Assembly (NCBI GenBank): GCA_026636295.1 | Contig: CP089450.1 | Span: forward strand, 1,219,614 to 1,283,613 | Source: Medakamo hakoo | Lineage: Eukaryota > Chlorophyta > Trebouxiophyceae > Coccomyxaceae | Reading direction: 5' to 3' | DNA: 64,000 bases | Shown: one piece after another, positions 48,921 through 59,171 of the stretch | Layout of the letters: every line of letters begins with the position of its first letter | Position numbering within the stretch: position 1 is the stretch's first letter | The notes under the pieces: model-generated | What the model was told of the DNA's origin: nothing | Seen by the model: the letters and a program-made list of their open reading frames with translations, nothing else | Databases searched by the model: none | Made by a program: the position numbers and the translations under genes

Positions 48921-50000
48921 ATGGCACCGCCACGCGGCCTGGCCATCACGGCGGGCCAGGTTGCGGCCATTGCGTGCCTTGGGTGTTCGACGTCGCTGCT
49001 GACGACGCTGTCAAAAAGGCATGCTAGTGCAGCAGACGCGGCGTACGCTTACTGGCCGCCTGTGGTTGTCGTGACGGCCGAGGCGTGCAAAGCTCTCATG
49101 TCGCTGGGGTTGTTGAAGGTGACGAATGAGAAAGGCGCCAACAAGGAAGGGCCGTCACCCAACACCTGGCCACCGGCATCTGACCTCCCACACGTAGCCG
49201 GCCTGGCGATTTTATACGCCCTGCAGAACAATCTCCTCTTTGCGGCCATGCGCGTCGTCAACCTTGCCACCTACCAAGTCCTGATCAGCCTGCGCATCCC
49301 TGTCACGGCGGGGCTGATGTGGGCGTTGCTAGGGCGGAGGTTTACGAGGCGGCAGTGTGCTGCTATTGCATTACTCGTCACCGGCGTTGTGCTGTCGCAG
49401 GTTGACGTGGGCCAGCTGCTGACGGGTGATGACGCGATGACCGCCTTTGCCCTGACCTCCATTGGCTTCATTTACATGGCGACGACTGTGGCGTGTGCAA
49501 GCCTGGCATCCGTCCTCAATGAAACCATGCTGAAGAACGAAGCCCGCGGGAGTCTGCACGCCCAAAACTGCGTGTTGTACGCGTGCGGGTGCGGCGTGAA
49601 TGCGGCGTTGCTAGGGAGGCATGGAGTGAGACTGGTCGTCAACGGCGGCATCCCCGCCTTGTTCACGGGCTTCAGCGCATACACCTGGGCCCTGGTTGCA
49701 TCGTTGACCTTCCTGGGCTTGGCCACCGCCGCCATCTTAAAACACGCCGACAACATGATTCGTTCCCTGGGCTACGTCGGGTCTATTATTCTGGCGTCGG
49801 CTGTGTCGGCACTGTGGCTGGGCACACCCCTCAACCCGACTTTTACGGTCGGAGCCGCCGCCGCGTGCGCTGGCATCGTGGCCTACATGTCTGCCGGTGG
49901 CGGTGGGCAAAAGGCTGCCGCGCCTGGCTTGCCGACCGCACAGGCCAGCCGGCCGGCGGGTGCTGTTGCGGGCAAAACGGCCCTGCTGCTGCAGCGTTGA
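48921..50000 (+). CDS. UDP-galactose / CMP-sialic-acid-type nucleotide-sugar transporter (SLC35A-like)
   Basis: 359 residues from the ATG at 48921; upstream codons in frame belong to the tail of LicD B in another frame. About ten hydrophobic helices are visible. Diagnostic segments are YALQNNLLFAAMRVVNLATY followed by QVLISLRIPVTAGLMW (about 100-135), as in SLC35A transporters, and LKHADNMIRSLGYVGSIILA near the C-terminus, which fits the K-x-ADNIxKxF-type motif. It would exchange a UDP- or CMP-sugar for the monophosphate across the Golgi membrane. It is a different subfamily from transporter 1, so two sugar nucleotides may be imported. Only 88 bp separate it from LicD B. Confidence 0.88.
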   Translation: MAPPRGLAITAGQVAAIACLGCSTSLLTTLSKRHASAADAAYAYWPPVVVVTAEACKALMSLGLLKVTNEKGANKEGPSPNTWPPASDLPHVAGLAILYALQNNLLFAAMRVVNLATYQVLISLRIPVTAGLMWALLGRRFTRRQCAAIALLVTGVVLSQVDVGQLLTGDDAMTAFALTSIGFIYMATTVACASLASVLNETMLKNEARGSLHAQNCVLYACGCGVNAALLGRHGVRLVVNGGIPALFTGFSAYTWALVASLTFLGLATAAILKHADNMIRSLGYVGSIILASAVSALWLGTPLNPTFTVGAAAACAGIVAYMSAGGGGQKAAAPGLPTAQASRPAGAVAGKTALLLQR

Positions 50001-50214
50001 CATTATGGCTTGACAGCCATGCGACATATTGCGTTAGAATGGGAAGGCCAGCCGTGCGGGGTGGGGTGTGGCAGGCAGCGGGAAGCGCGTGGGCTATACC
50101 GCCCACAAGCACGGAGGCGGCCGGCGTTTGTTGATGCAGCCCAGTTTTTCTCCATCCCCACCACATCCAAACCCTCACTCCTGCGTTTTCAGTTTTTTGG
50201 GGTTTCAAAACACA

Positions 50215-51234
50215 ATGTTCCCGCGCCAGGCCATGCTCAAGTCCCCCACTCACAAGGCCGGCCCGTCCTCCCGGCAGTGGGCTGTCGTCGCCATCGTGGC
50301 CACGGCCTGCATGCTGGCCGTCGCGGGAGTGCGCCGGGCTGATGCCGTGTCCCCCACGGCCGCTGCTGCGTCCCTGCATGCAACGACGCTTCCCGCAACC
50401 GCCGCCGCCACGCAGCAGCAGCCATGCGCCCACCTGACAGCGACGCAAGCCATCACCGCCCCGCCGTCTGCCGCCGCCGTCGCGGCGTACGCCCGCCAGC
50501 GGAAGGCGGCCGAACATTTGGTGACCAAGATGCGGGGCGCCCCCGACAACTGGATTCGGGGCTCCTTCCACACCAGTGCGGGCGCCCTGTGGGTCGACCC
50601 GTTCCGCGACTTCTACCGGTGCTCGGGCGTCGTGGAGAAAATGGGCAAAATGGGGGATGGCGGCAAGTGGGTGTGCGGGGTTGATGCCTTACTCCAACGC
50701 CCGGGCTGCGTCGTCTACTCGTTCGGGTCCAATGGTGATGCCTCGTTCGAAAAGGCCATCCTGGAACACACGGCCTGCTCGGTGTGGACGTTTGATCCGA
50801 CCTTGAATGAAGCTGCGACGGAGCGTGTCCGGGCTGTTCCGGGGCTGAATTTCACGGCCGTCGGCCTGTCGGACAAGGATGGCAACCTCGAGCTGCGCGG
50901 TGAACTCCGCCCCGTACGCACGCTGCGCACGCTGATGAAGGAGCGTGGCCACGCCTGGATCGACGTCCTCAAGATGGACATCGAGGGCGCGGAATGGCCG
51001 GTGTTGAACGCGTTCATCGAGTCCAACACCCCCATCCCGGCCACGCAAGCCCAGATCGAGTTCCACTTGCGCAAGCCCGGCGACGCGGTGGAGACCATGG
51101 TCGGCCTGGACAAGCTGGGCATGCGCGTGTTCCATGTGGAGGAAAACAACTACTGCAAGACGTGCCCGGGCCGGGCGTACGAGCTGGCGTTTGGGCACGT
51201 GGACGAGCGGGGCGCGCTGGTGACGGGGGCGTGA
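50215..51234 (+). CDS. METTL24/FkbM-like methyltransferase, type II membrane protein
   Basis: 339 residues from the ATG at 50215 (CACA-ATG). The anchor is WAVVAIVATACMLAVAGV. The conserved part begins MGKMGDGGKWVCGVDALL (about 145), then CVVYSFGSNGDASFEKAIL (motif I), VWTFDPTL, LRTLMKERGHAWIDVLKMDI with the EGAEW that follows, and IEFHLRK. The DGGKWVC opening is typical of the METTL24-type methyltransferase family, and DVLKMDIEGAEW is the FkbM-like catalytic end. All conserved blocks are present, so the enzyme looks functional. Presumed to methylate a glycan in the Golgi lumen. Confidence 0.85.
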   Translation: MFPRQAMLKSPTHKAGPSSRQWAVVAIVATACMLAVAGVRRADAVSPTAAAASLHATTLPATAAATQQQPCAHLTATQAITAPPSAAAVAAYARQRKAAEHLVTKMRGAPDNWIRGSFHTSAGALWVDPFRDFYRCSGVVEKMGKMGDGGKWVCGVDALLQRPGCVVYSFGSNGDASFEKAILEHTACSVWTFDPTLNEAATERVRAVPGLNFTAVGLSDKDGNLELRGELRPVRTLRTLMKERGHAWIDVLKMDIEGAEWPVLNAFIESNTPIPATQAQIEFHLRKPGDAVETMVGLDKLGMRVFHVEENNYCKTCPGRAYELAFGHVDERGALVTGA

Positions 51235-51419
51235 GATTGGAAAAAAAGGACACAGGCCAAAAATCCCCCCCCCTTCACACCACACACTCACGCCTGTGGT
51301 GTGTGCGTTGAGCCCACCCTCCCGGGTGATGGCGGCCGCGTGATCGGCCCCTCCCCCCTCTTTCCCCGTCTCCCCGGGCCTTGTGTGGCTGTGAGCTCCC
51401 TGTCGCCGCCCCCACCCCC

Positions 51420-52625
51420 ATGCCAGCAGCCAGGGCGCGGCCGGCCCTGACCAGCCTGGCCGTCGCGCTGGCCTGCGTGCTGCTGGCGGGGCTGCCTCTT
51501 GACAGCCAGGCACGTCTGGTAGACGGGCGCGTACCCGCGGCCGCCTGGCGCCGGACCCGCAGGCCAGGCCTGGCCCTGGCGAGGGTGGCGGGCGACGAGT
51601 CAGTCAGTGACGGGCAGGTCCGTGCCCGCCGTGCCGCCGCCGCGGGGCCTGGACGCGCGCGGCCGCGGCTGCGGGTGCGCGGCATGCCCGATCAAGAGGC
51701 GGTGGAAGTGGAGGAGGTGAAGGAGGAGGAGGAGGAGGAGGCGAGTGAAGGTGGCGGAGGCAATGACGGTGGCGCCGTCGCGGACGAGCCCACCGCGACC
51801 GCGGCGGTCTGGCGTGCGCTGCCGCCATCACCCCCGCCACCATCAATACACACGTCTCCGTCACGACCAGACTGCCCGCCACGGCTGTACACCTCCCCTT
51901 CATCCGACCGCACATTCATGGCGACCGTGCTCGGCTTGGCGGCCGGGGCAGAGGTGTACGGGCCCAACAGTACGCGCCTGCCGGATTTCATGGCCGCCTG
52001 GACCCGGGCCTGGCCGGGACTGCACATCGAACACCAGCCCACGTTTGCCAACCACCCAGACTTGCGCGGCTACGGCGTGGCGGCCGGGTACTATGTGGGC
52101 TTGGTCCGGTCGATGGCGTATTTGAGGGACCGCAACGCGACCTGTGACTACCACCTCATGTTTGAGGACGACGGCCTGCCTTTCAATGGCACGACCTGGC
52201 CTGGCACAGGCGACGGCAGCGCAACTCCCAACGACCTGGACGCCCGGCTCGACGCGTTGGAAGCCGTGCACGGCGCGGCCCTGGCCTTGGGCGGCCACCG
52301 TTTTGTCAACGTCAGCCGGGCCGACGCCGCCCAGGCTGCGGCACGCCCGCGCGGCGGCATCGTGTCGGCCGGCAGGGCAGATGGCGCGTACGCGCTGGTC
52401 ATCGCGTGCGCCGCCCTGCCGGGCGTGGCGGCGCACCTGCACGCCCACCTCCGCCAGGCCACGTCCCGCTTTTATTTCGAGCAGGCGTTGTGGAGTGCGT
52501 TGAAGGGCACGGGCACGGGGCCGTACGTGAGCGTGCCGCTGTTGGTCGACCACGCCCACGGCTTTTCCGCGACGTGGAACCGGACGGTGGACCGCGCCTT
52601 TGAAGGCAACGCGACGTTTTGGTGA
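51420..52625 (+). CDS. Putative GT-A glycosyltransferase, unassigned family, type II membrane
   Basis: 401 residues from the ATG at 51420; earlier codons in frame are non-ATG. The anchor is LTSLAVALACVLLAGLPL. A long Arg/Ala stem and an acidic Glu-rich stretch (EVEEVKEEEEEE, about 98-110) precede the domain. The catalytic-looking part has YTSPSSDRTFMATVLGL, GYYVGLVRSMAYL, and CDYHLMFEDDGLPFNG (about 245), where EDD is a likely metal site, then RFYFEQALWSALKG and VSVPLLVDHAHGF. I do not recognise the family; the layout recalls GT25-type or similar luminal transferases. Confidence is fair that it is a glycosyltransferase, low for any sugar. Confidence 0.6.
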   Translation: MPAARARPALTSLAVALACVLLAGLPLDSQARLVDGRVPAAAWRRTRRPGLALARVAGDESVSDGQVRARRAAAAGPGRARPRLRVRGMPDQEAVEVEEVKEEEEEEASEGGGGNDGGAVADEPTATAAVWRALPPSPPPPSIHTSPSRPDCPPRLYTSPSSDRTFMATVLGLAAGAEVYGPNSTRLPDFMAAWTRAWPGLHIEHQPTFANHPDLRGYGVAAGYYVGLVRSMAYLRDRNATCDYHLMFEDDGLPFNGTTWPGTGDGSATPNDLDARLDALEAVHGAALALGGHRFVNVSRADAAQAAARPRGGIVSAGRADGAYALVIACAALPGVAAHLHAHLRQATSRFYFEQALWSALKGTGTGPYVSVPLLVDHAHGFSATWNRTVDRAFEGNATFW

Positions 52626-52852
52626 GGAAAAGGCACGGACATTTTTGGACGCTCCCACCGGTGTTGCTGGACGTGCCCCGGTGACGGCAAAGGTGCCGGA
52701 GGAGGTGGGTGATCTTTGTTTTCCGGACGTCCATCCTCCAGACGCCTTGCACGCCATGCGATAGGCCCTAGCCGTGTCAAAAAAGTAGGGCGCACAACAC
52801 CACATGTCTACTCTAGATCTGTTCACCCCCCCCCCCCCTTTGATTCTGTGTT

Positions 52853-54754
52853 TCAACCCGCCTCACCCTCCAACCCACGCGGCATCGGAAATGCAGCCAG
52901 CATGCGACTAGTGTCCACGTCGGCTGGGCGTGGCTGCCAGTGCCCGTCGATCCGCGCTTGCAAGGCGTCCAAGGACAGGCCGTCCAAGCCTTCCAACGCC
53001 ACCCGCCCACCAAACTCCCAATGGCCCAGCGAAAAGTAATGGTCTTGAAACTTCCAGTCGCCACCAATGACGTTGTCCGTCACTCGCACCGGCAGCACAG
53101 GAATGCCGTAGGCATGCGCAAAAATGACGGCGTGCAGAGAGGAGGCAATGATGCCAGCACCCGACCACAAGTCGGCGACGGCGGCTGTGAAATTGTTGAC
53201 ATTGGAGACGGTGGCGATGCGGGATGGGTGGGTGGAGGCGAGGGTGCGGTACAATGCCGACGCCTTGAAGGCGTCGACGTCCACAGTGTGCAGGGCAAAA
53301 ACGATGTCGTAAGTTTTCAGTTTCCCACCACAGCACGGCAGGAGTCCAGGCACCAGCAATGCCGGGTCTTTGATCACCGGCGTGTGCACGCCGTGCCGGG
53401 CCAGCAACAGCGCCCGGGACAGCGGCCCGCGCACGCCCCTCCACACGATCGGCCCGCGGTCGACGTGAGCGTCGTGGCGCGGGTCGGCGCCGATGTAGCC
53501 GGACCCCCACACGATCTTGGTGCCTGGGCGTTGTGTGCCCACAGCTAAGACGCTGCCGACGGCGGTCATGTACGGCGTGGGCGTGGCTCGGCCGCGCGAG
53601 GTGATGGCCACGCCCGGAGGGTCGGGCGGTGGCCAGCGTGTAAAATCCTGGTCGACGCCCATCCGCACGGCCAGGGCGCGGCGGACAGCAAACACGGCCG
53701 ACATGTCCCCAAAATTGTCCGTGAATGCCGGGTCGGACGGCGAAAAGTGGGCGCCGCCCCAAAACCAGACGGAAATGGAATGGTGGGTGGTGGCATGATC
53801 GGTGGTGGTGTTGGAGTCCGGCGCGTACGTCTCCTCGATCAACTCGTCTTCCCGTGGGTGGCGGGTTGGAGCCACGTGCCGATCCAGCAGCGCGTTCAGG
53901 TTGCGCATGGCCGCGGCAGGGTTGAATGGCGGTAAGAGTGGGGTGGGCGGTGGGGCGCACGGCGGCGCGGCGGTGTCGGCGGCGGCGCCGTGGGTGCCGC
54001 CACGCCGACTGGCGGCGCGGCGGTGGACTGCGGTCGGCGCGGGCCCGCCTCGATCCGCCGACCCCACAACCACCACCTCGTACACGGCCTGGACGTCGTA
54101 CCCTACAAGTTGACTCAAAGCGGCGGCGTGGTGTGCCCACAGGATGGGCGTGGACAGCGAGAGGACGGCCTCGAAGAAGCAGGCGTCGTCATTGCCGGCG
54201 CAGGCCGTGAACAGCGTGGGCGGCGACCACGGGTGCTGGTGAGTCCCGCCGGCGGCGTGCGTTGAGTCCGTGTGGCCGCCGTCGAGCGTGCACAGCCGCT
54301 GCGCCTGCGGTCTGCCGTCCGCCCCGCGGTCGACTGATTTCACAGCGGGCCGGCCCTGCCACCAGGGCAACTCATCGCCGCGTTCCACGGCGGCGGCCCA
54401 GGGTGCCAAACAGGGCTGCACCGCCCGCGGGTGGAGCAGGATGGGTGCGGTGGTGATGGTGGAAGTCGCGCCCGGCGTCGCCGGGCTCGTCCTATCTTTG
54501 TCCAGGTCCGTGACCAAGCCTCCTCCGCCACCACCTGCATGCAAGGCGTGCAGCCAGGCCCGCGTCGACGCCGGGCATGCCCCTGGTGCGCTGCTCACGA
54601 CACGCAGCCGTTCCGTGATGGACGGCGCACCGTACGGCCGGCCTGCCGCGACCGCCCAGCCCAGCAGGGCAGTGGCAATGCAGGCCACGGTGGCACGCAG
54701 GCAGTGCTGCGTTGACAACTGCGTCTTCGCTCCAGCCCGCGTGGCGGGTGGCAT
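52853..54754 (-). CDS. Polysaccharide pyruvyl transferase-family protein
   Basis: 633 residues from the ATG at 54754. The frame continues upstream but there it only reads the (CA)n array as His-Thr repeats. An anchor (ATVACIATALLGWAVAA) and a long Ala/Pro/His-rich stem come first. The PF04230-type domain spans about 330-600: DNFGDMSAVFAVRRALAVRM, KIVWGSGYIGADP, WRGVRGPLSRALLLARHGV, then VIKDPALLVPGLLPCC, and GIIASSLHAVIFAHAYGIPV. These match bacterial ExoV/CsaB-type enzymes, which attach ketal-linked pyruvate from phosphoenolpyruvate to sugars, and the yeast Pvg1 family. It lies tail-to-head downstream of the acyltransferase. Confidence 0.85.
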   Translation of the reverse strand: MPPATRAGAKTQLSTQHCLRATVACIATALLGWAVAAGRPYGAPSITERLRVVSSAPGACPASTRAWLHALHAGGGGGGLVTDLDKDRTSPATPGATSTITTAPILLHPRAVQPCLAPWAAAVERGDELPWWQGRPAVKSVDRGADGRPQAQRLCTLDGGHTDSTHAAGGTHQHPWSPPTLFTACAGNDDACFFEAVLSLSTPILWAHHAAALSQLVGYDVQAVYEVVVVGSADRGGPAPTAVHRRAASRRGGTHGAAADTAAPPCAPPPTPLLPPFNPAAAMRNLNALLDRHVAPTRHPREDELIEETYAPDSNTTTDHATTHHSISVWFWGGAHFSPSDPAFTDNFGDMSAVFAVRRALAVRMGVDQDFTRWPPPDPPGVAITSRGRATPTPYMTAVGSVLAVGTQRPGTKIVWGSGYIGADPRHDAHVDRGPIVWRGVRGPLSRALLLARHGVHTPVIKDPALLVPGLLPCCGGKLKTYDIVFALHTVDVDAFKASALYRTLASTHPSRIATVSNVNNFTAAVADLWSGAGIIASSLHAVIFAHAYGIPVLPVRVTDNVIGGDWKFQDHYFSLGHWEFGGRVALEGLDGLSLDALQARIDGHWQPRPADVDTSRMLAAFPMPRGLEGEAG

Positions 54755-55244
<490 letters not shown>

Positions 55245-57731
55245 TCACCTCCCTAGGTGCGGCGCTTTTTCCAGCAGTTTATCATGCAGCGCCCCAGCCA
55301 GCGACTCCGCCGCCGGCCGGACCAGGTGGTGCTTGTCGCCGTACATGACAACATTGCCCAGCGCGGGCGGGCAGGTGTCGCCCGGGCACAGGATGTCGTC
55401 AAAAGACAGGCGGCGCATCATGGGGTACAGTCGCGCGGCAATATCGATGACGCCGTCGCGCAGCCCTTCTTCACGTGACACCGAACACGCCGACAGGTCC
55501 GTCCCCGCCGGGTCGCGCTTGGCTTCCTGGACAAGGCAGTTGTAGATGAACTTGCCCATGACGGGCGTCGACTTGATGTACAGGACGGGGATGTTGGCGG
55601 CCACCAGTTTTTCGGCCAGTTCCACGATGCCGGCCGCGACTGTGGTCGCGTTGCCGTGCGGGTCGAGCGGCGTGGATTTTTTGTACGCGACGAGGACGAC
55701 CGCTTCGGGCTTCATGCTCAGTGCATGGTGAAGGGCGTCGGTATTGTAAACTTGGCACACATTCCCCACCACCGTCGGGTCTGGCCGGGTTCTCAGCGGC
55801 GTGAGCGTGGGCGCGCACCCGCTCTTGGACAGGTTGGTGATGTTGAGGCCCAGGCGGCGGGCGACCATGAGGAAAGGCGGGTTCCACCGCCTGCCGTGCG
55901 AGTCGCCCATGATGACCACGTTGCGCAGGGTGGCCGGCGGGGTGGCCGGCAGCCCTGCCGCGATGCGGACCGGGTTGATGGCGTCGGGGTAGTAGTTGCC
56001 CTTGACAATGCCGTGCGGGTGGGTGCCGGCTGCGAGGTCGACCAATTCCTGGATGGGCAGGCTGTTGATGGTGGTGCACCGCTCAATGACGGCTTCCGCG
56101 CCTGGGTACGGGCGCGTGGCGTTGGGCCCGAAAAAGGCCGCGCACTCGGGTGAGGGTGGCAAGGTGGGGCGGGTTGATGCGGTCCTGTTTGGTGCGGCCA
56201 CCACCCCCGGTGTGTCCCCCGCCTCCTCCACGCCCGCCAGCACTGCGTTGTCATTGCCCTGGACGTAGACGGCGGGCGCGAGCTTGTGCAAGGCCAAGGA
56301 CGCGGTCAGCGTGGCAGTGACCATGAGCAGCGTCATGATGAGAGCGCCCAGGTTGGGGGTGACGGATGCGCAGCAGCGGCGGGTGGTGGGTGGGGTGGGG
56401 GTGCCTGGTCCAGCGAGGCCCGCCGTGCCGCCACCGCCAGCCGCGACGAGCACCTGCTTGGATTGGTCAGGCGCGCCGCTACCAGCAGTTCTGAACCGGT
56501 CTTCCCAGCACCGCTTGCACGCGTGGGCCAGGGCGAAGGAGATGACGCAGACGAGGACGCCGTCGGCGAGCACGCCTTCCACGACTCGTCCCGTCGCAAA
56601 CGGGTAAATCACCACCACGGGCCAGTGCGCTAGGTACAGCGAATAAGACACGTCGCCGATGTACTGCAGCCAGGCGTGCGACATTGGGGCCGTGAGGGCG
56701 TGGGCGTGGGCGTCGCCGGTCGTTTCGCCTGCCCACAACAACGCAGTCGCACCCAGCGTGGGCGCCAGGGCGGCTGCGCCAGGAAACGTCGTCCGAGCTG
56801 TAAATAAAGCAGCACTGGTGCCGATGGCGGCCACGCCGGCCACAGCCACCGCCGTCCGCAGCCAGTAGGCGGTCATGCTCGTGCCAGCGTCGTCGCTGCT
56901 CAGATACGTCACAGCCGGGTGTGCCGGCCGCGCCAGACCGCCTCCTGCCCCCAGCACCGCCAACAGGCCGCCCATGCCCAACTCATACAGCCGGGTGTGT
57001 GTGGTGAAGTAGCCGGCCTCGGGCCTGGCGTGCGCGTAAAACAGGGCGGTGGCGAGGGAGGCGATGCAGGCGGTCGCCATGGGGACGGCGTACCAGGCCC
57101 GGTGCGGTGGGGGTGGGGAGGGTGTGGGCGGCACCGCCATCTCTACAGCCGCCGGTGGTGACGACGACGACGGCTGCAGGGCCGCAAACGCGACCGCGTC
57201 ACCGCCTTTGGAAACGCTGCCAGCCAAACGCCTCCCACTCCATTTCCTCCACGCCGCCGCCACGCCGGCCACAAGCAGCGGCCACCCCAAGTAAAACTGT
57301 TCTTCGACCGCCAGCGACCAGAAATGCTGCAGCGGGCTAGGGGTCTCGTTTTGGGCTTGGTAGTCGACCGCCCGGCGCACCAGCATCCAGTTTTCGGCGT
57401 AGCCCGTGCTGGCGGCAATGTCGGCGGCGGTGGTCGCCCACGTCCATGAGGGCATGAAAAGGTAGGACGCGACGCCCACAACGACCAGGGTCAGGCTGGC
57501 AGCAGGCAACAGCCGCCGTGCCCGGCGGGCGTAAAAGCCCCGCAGGTCGACGCGCCCGCTGCTCGCGACTTCGCGCACCAAATGCCCCGTGATGAGGTAG
57601 CCCGAAATGACGAAAAACACGTCGACGCCCACGTAGCCGCCATGGACGTGCGCCGGCCAGACATGGAAGGCCACGACCAGCAGCACAGCAACAGCTCGCA
57701 GGGCCTGGATGTCCGGCCGGAAGGCCGCCAT
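55245..57731 (-). CDS. OafA/YrhL-type membrane acyltransferase with C-terminal SGNH domain
   Basis: 828 residues from the ATG at 57731. The N-terminal half is an acyltransferase-3 membrane domain of about ten helices: RPDIQALRAVAVLLVVAFHV contains the catalytic His, then YVGVDVFFVISGYLITGHLV, YARRARRLLPAASLTL, FWSLAVEEQFYLGWPLL and VSYSLYLAHWPVVV. The C-terminal half is an SGNH-type domain: NVVIMGDSHGRRW (about 604) has the Ser block and YGDKHHLVRPAAESLA (about 798) the Asp-x-x-His block. This architecture is very common in bacteria, where it O-acetylates lipopolysaccharide or capsule. A intron-free gene and bacterial architecture suggest lateral transfer, although some eukaryotes have similar genes. 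Confidence 0.9.
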   Translation of the reverse strand: MAAFRPDIQALRAVAVLLVVAFHVWPAHVHGGYVGVDVFFVISGYLITGHLVREVASSGRVDLRGFYARRARRLLPAASLTLVVVGVASYLFMPSWTWATTAADIAASTGYAENWMLVRRAVDYQAQNETPSPLQHFWSLAVEEQFYLGWPLLVAGVAAAWRKWSGRRLAGSVSKGGDAVAFAALQPSSSSPPAAVEMAVPPTPSPPPPHRAWYAVPMATACIASLATALFYAHARPEAGYFTTHTRLYELGMGGLLAVLGAGGGLARPAHPAVTYLSSDDAGTSMTAYWLRTAVAVAGVAAIGTSAALFTARTTFPGAAALAPTLGATALLWAGETTGDAHAHALTAPMSHAWLQYIGDVSYSLYLAHWPVVVIYPFATGRVVEGVLADGVLVCVISFALAHACKRCWEDRFRTAGSGAPDQSKQVLVAAGGGGTAGLAGPGTPTPPTTRRCCASVTPNLGALIMTLLMVTATLTASLALHKLAPAVYVQGNDNAVLAGVEEAGDTPGVVAAPNRTASTRPTLPPSPECAAFFGPNATRPYPGAEAVIERCTTINSLPIQELVDLAAGTHPHGIVKGNYYPDAINPVRIAAGLPATPPATLRNVVIMGDSHGRRWNPPFLMVARRLGLNITNLSKSGCAPTLTPLRTRPDPTVVGNVCQVYNTDALHHALSMKPEAVVLVAYKKSTPLDPHGNATTVAAGIVELAEKLVAANIPVLYIKSTPVMGKFIYNCLVQEAKRDPAGTDLSACSVSREEGLRDGVIDIAARLYPMMRRLSFDDILCPGDTCPPALGNVVMYGDKHHLVRPAAESLAGALHDKLLEKAPHLGR

Positions 57732-58700
57732 TGTGCGTGCGTGTGTGTGTGTGTGTGTGTGTGTGTAATGGGCGCACGGCGGATGTGCGGTGTGGCGCGC
57801 GTAGCGAACAAAAGCAGGGCTGCGGGCCCAAGGAATGCAAGAGTGGCGGGAGGTGTGACAGATGATGATGATGTGCACCGGAATACGGGGGTTTACAAAC
57901 ACCACGCCGCCGTCACGCATGTGCTGTTCAAGGCAAGTGTCCGGCCGACCGACTCTCCTCGAGCCCGGCACGTTCCCTCAGATTGCCTTTCGTGCTGGAT
58001 GACGTTGGAAGACGGATGTCAGGCTGGTTGCATTAAACGCCAATGGCACCGCGTGTCTCACTGTAGACAGTGTGTGGTCGATGACATTGACGCATGAAGA
58101 AAACGAGGGCGGCGCACGCAAATTATGATTACAGCAAATGTCCGCCCCCCCTATTTCCAAAAAAAATGTTTCGTAGTGAACGTGATGTCGAAGGGGGTGT
58201 GTATAGGGAAGCTGCCGGGCTGCCAGTGGGAGATGGACGAAAAGTTTGTTTTAGAAAGGTAGGAGAAATCAGACAAAAAGTGGAGAATGGCGCCACGTCG
58301 GTGCAGGTATAAGACGACGAGGAGGGTGGTGGGCGGGGTGGGATGGGGGGTGGGGGGTAGCGAAGTACACGAGTACAGTGGTAATAGAGAGAGAGGTGGG
58401 ACGAGAGACAAAAATAATGATAAATGGGGGGACAAGGTTACGTCATTTTTTTTGGAGCGCACGCCAAAAAAAATAAGGGGGGGGAGCGGGAGCCGCCGAC
58501 CACCGCAGAAAAAAAACACGCCACCGACTTGTCTTGCGGCTTTCAATGTAAAGCCCTGCTGTGACTGGGCGACGCGGCTTGTGCAGGGGTTGCGGCATAT
58601 GTGGAATAATTCATACAAAACAGTGCATGCATGCATGCAATCCATGCGACTGCCTGGCCTGCTTAAGGGCCGTCAGTGTGGCGTTCGCCCCGCATTTTCA
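57732..58700. other. Intergenic region
   Basis: 969 bp between the acyltransferase start and the small secreted-protein stop (both minus). It begins with (CA)n next to the acyltransferase ATG and includes a GGGTGGGG stretch at about 58325-58355 and TGCATGCATGCATGC near 58623-58637. It is less GC-rich than the genes. Open frames here are low complexity. Confidence 0.5.
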
Positions 58701-59171
58701 TCAGGGACACACATTTTGCACCCGAATGGTAAACCCGGCCGACGGTGGAAAGCCGGCCGGTAGATAGAATGTGCACAAGCAGCTGCCACTACCCGGCACA
58801 ACACGAGTCGTGACAAGTTCTTGCGCGAGAACGGGCACATTGAAGTCGCCGTTGCCACAGCCACACCCCGTGGGCGCGGCGCCGCCAGGGCACCCGCCCC
58901 CCGCAATGTACGTCTTGGCCTGGTTGGGTTGGAAGGCTTCGCCCGGCCACGTCCACACGGTGGTGGCATTGGTGCATTCCGGGATGTCGGCAGTTTTGGG
59001 GGAGGCCATGGATGACGTGGTGGGCGTGACGGCGACGAGCAGCTGGCCGGCGCCCGCGTCGGACGGGATGGAGACGGCTGACGGGGCATCGTCGTTTACG
59101 GCGTGTGTGGGTGGGGCCAGGGCGGCTGTAGTGGCCAGGAGGAGGAGGACGGTGCGCAAGGATGGCGGCAT
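58701..59171 (-). CDS. Small secreted Cys-containing protein, unknown function
   Basis: 156 residues from the ATG at 59171. A good leader (TVLLLLATTAALAPPTHA) is followed by an acidic Ser/Ala stretch and a domain with paired cysteines: PECTNATTVWTWPGEAF, GGGCPGGAAPTGCGCGNGDF, SCLCTFYLPAGFPPSAG and a final VQNVCP. Seven Cys residues are visible, so it is probably disulfide-bonded and extracellular. I do not recognise a family. There is no intron. The TWPGEAFQP and GDFNVPVLAQE strands look like a small beta domain rather than a coil. Confidence 0.6.
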   Translation of the reverse strand: MPPSLRTVLLLLATTAALAPPTHAVNDDAPSAVSIPSDAGAGQLLVAVTPTTSSMASPKTADIPECTNATTVWTWPGEAFQPNQAKTYIAGGGCPGGAAPTGCGCGNGDFNVPVLAQELVTTRVVPGSGSCLCTFYLPAGFPPSAGFTIRVQNVCP

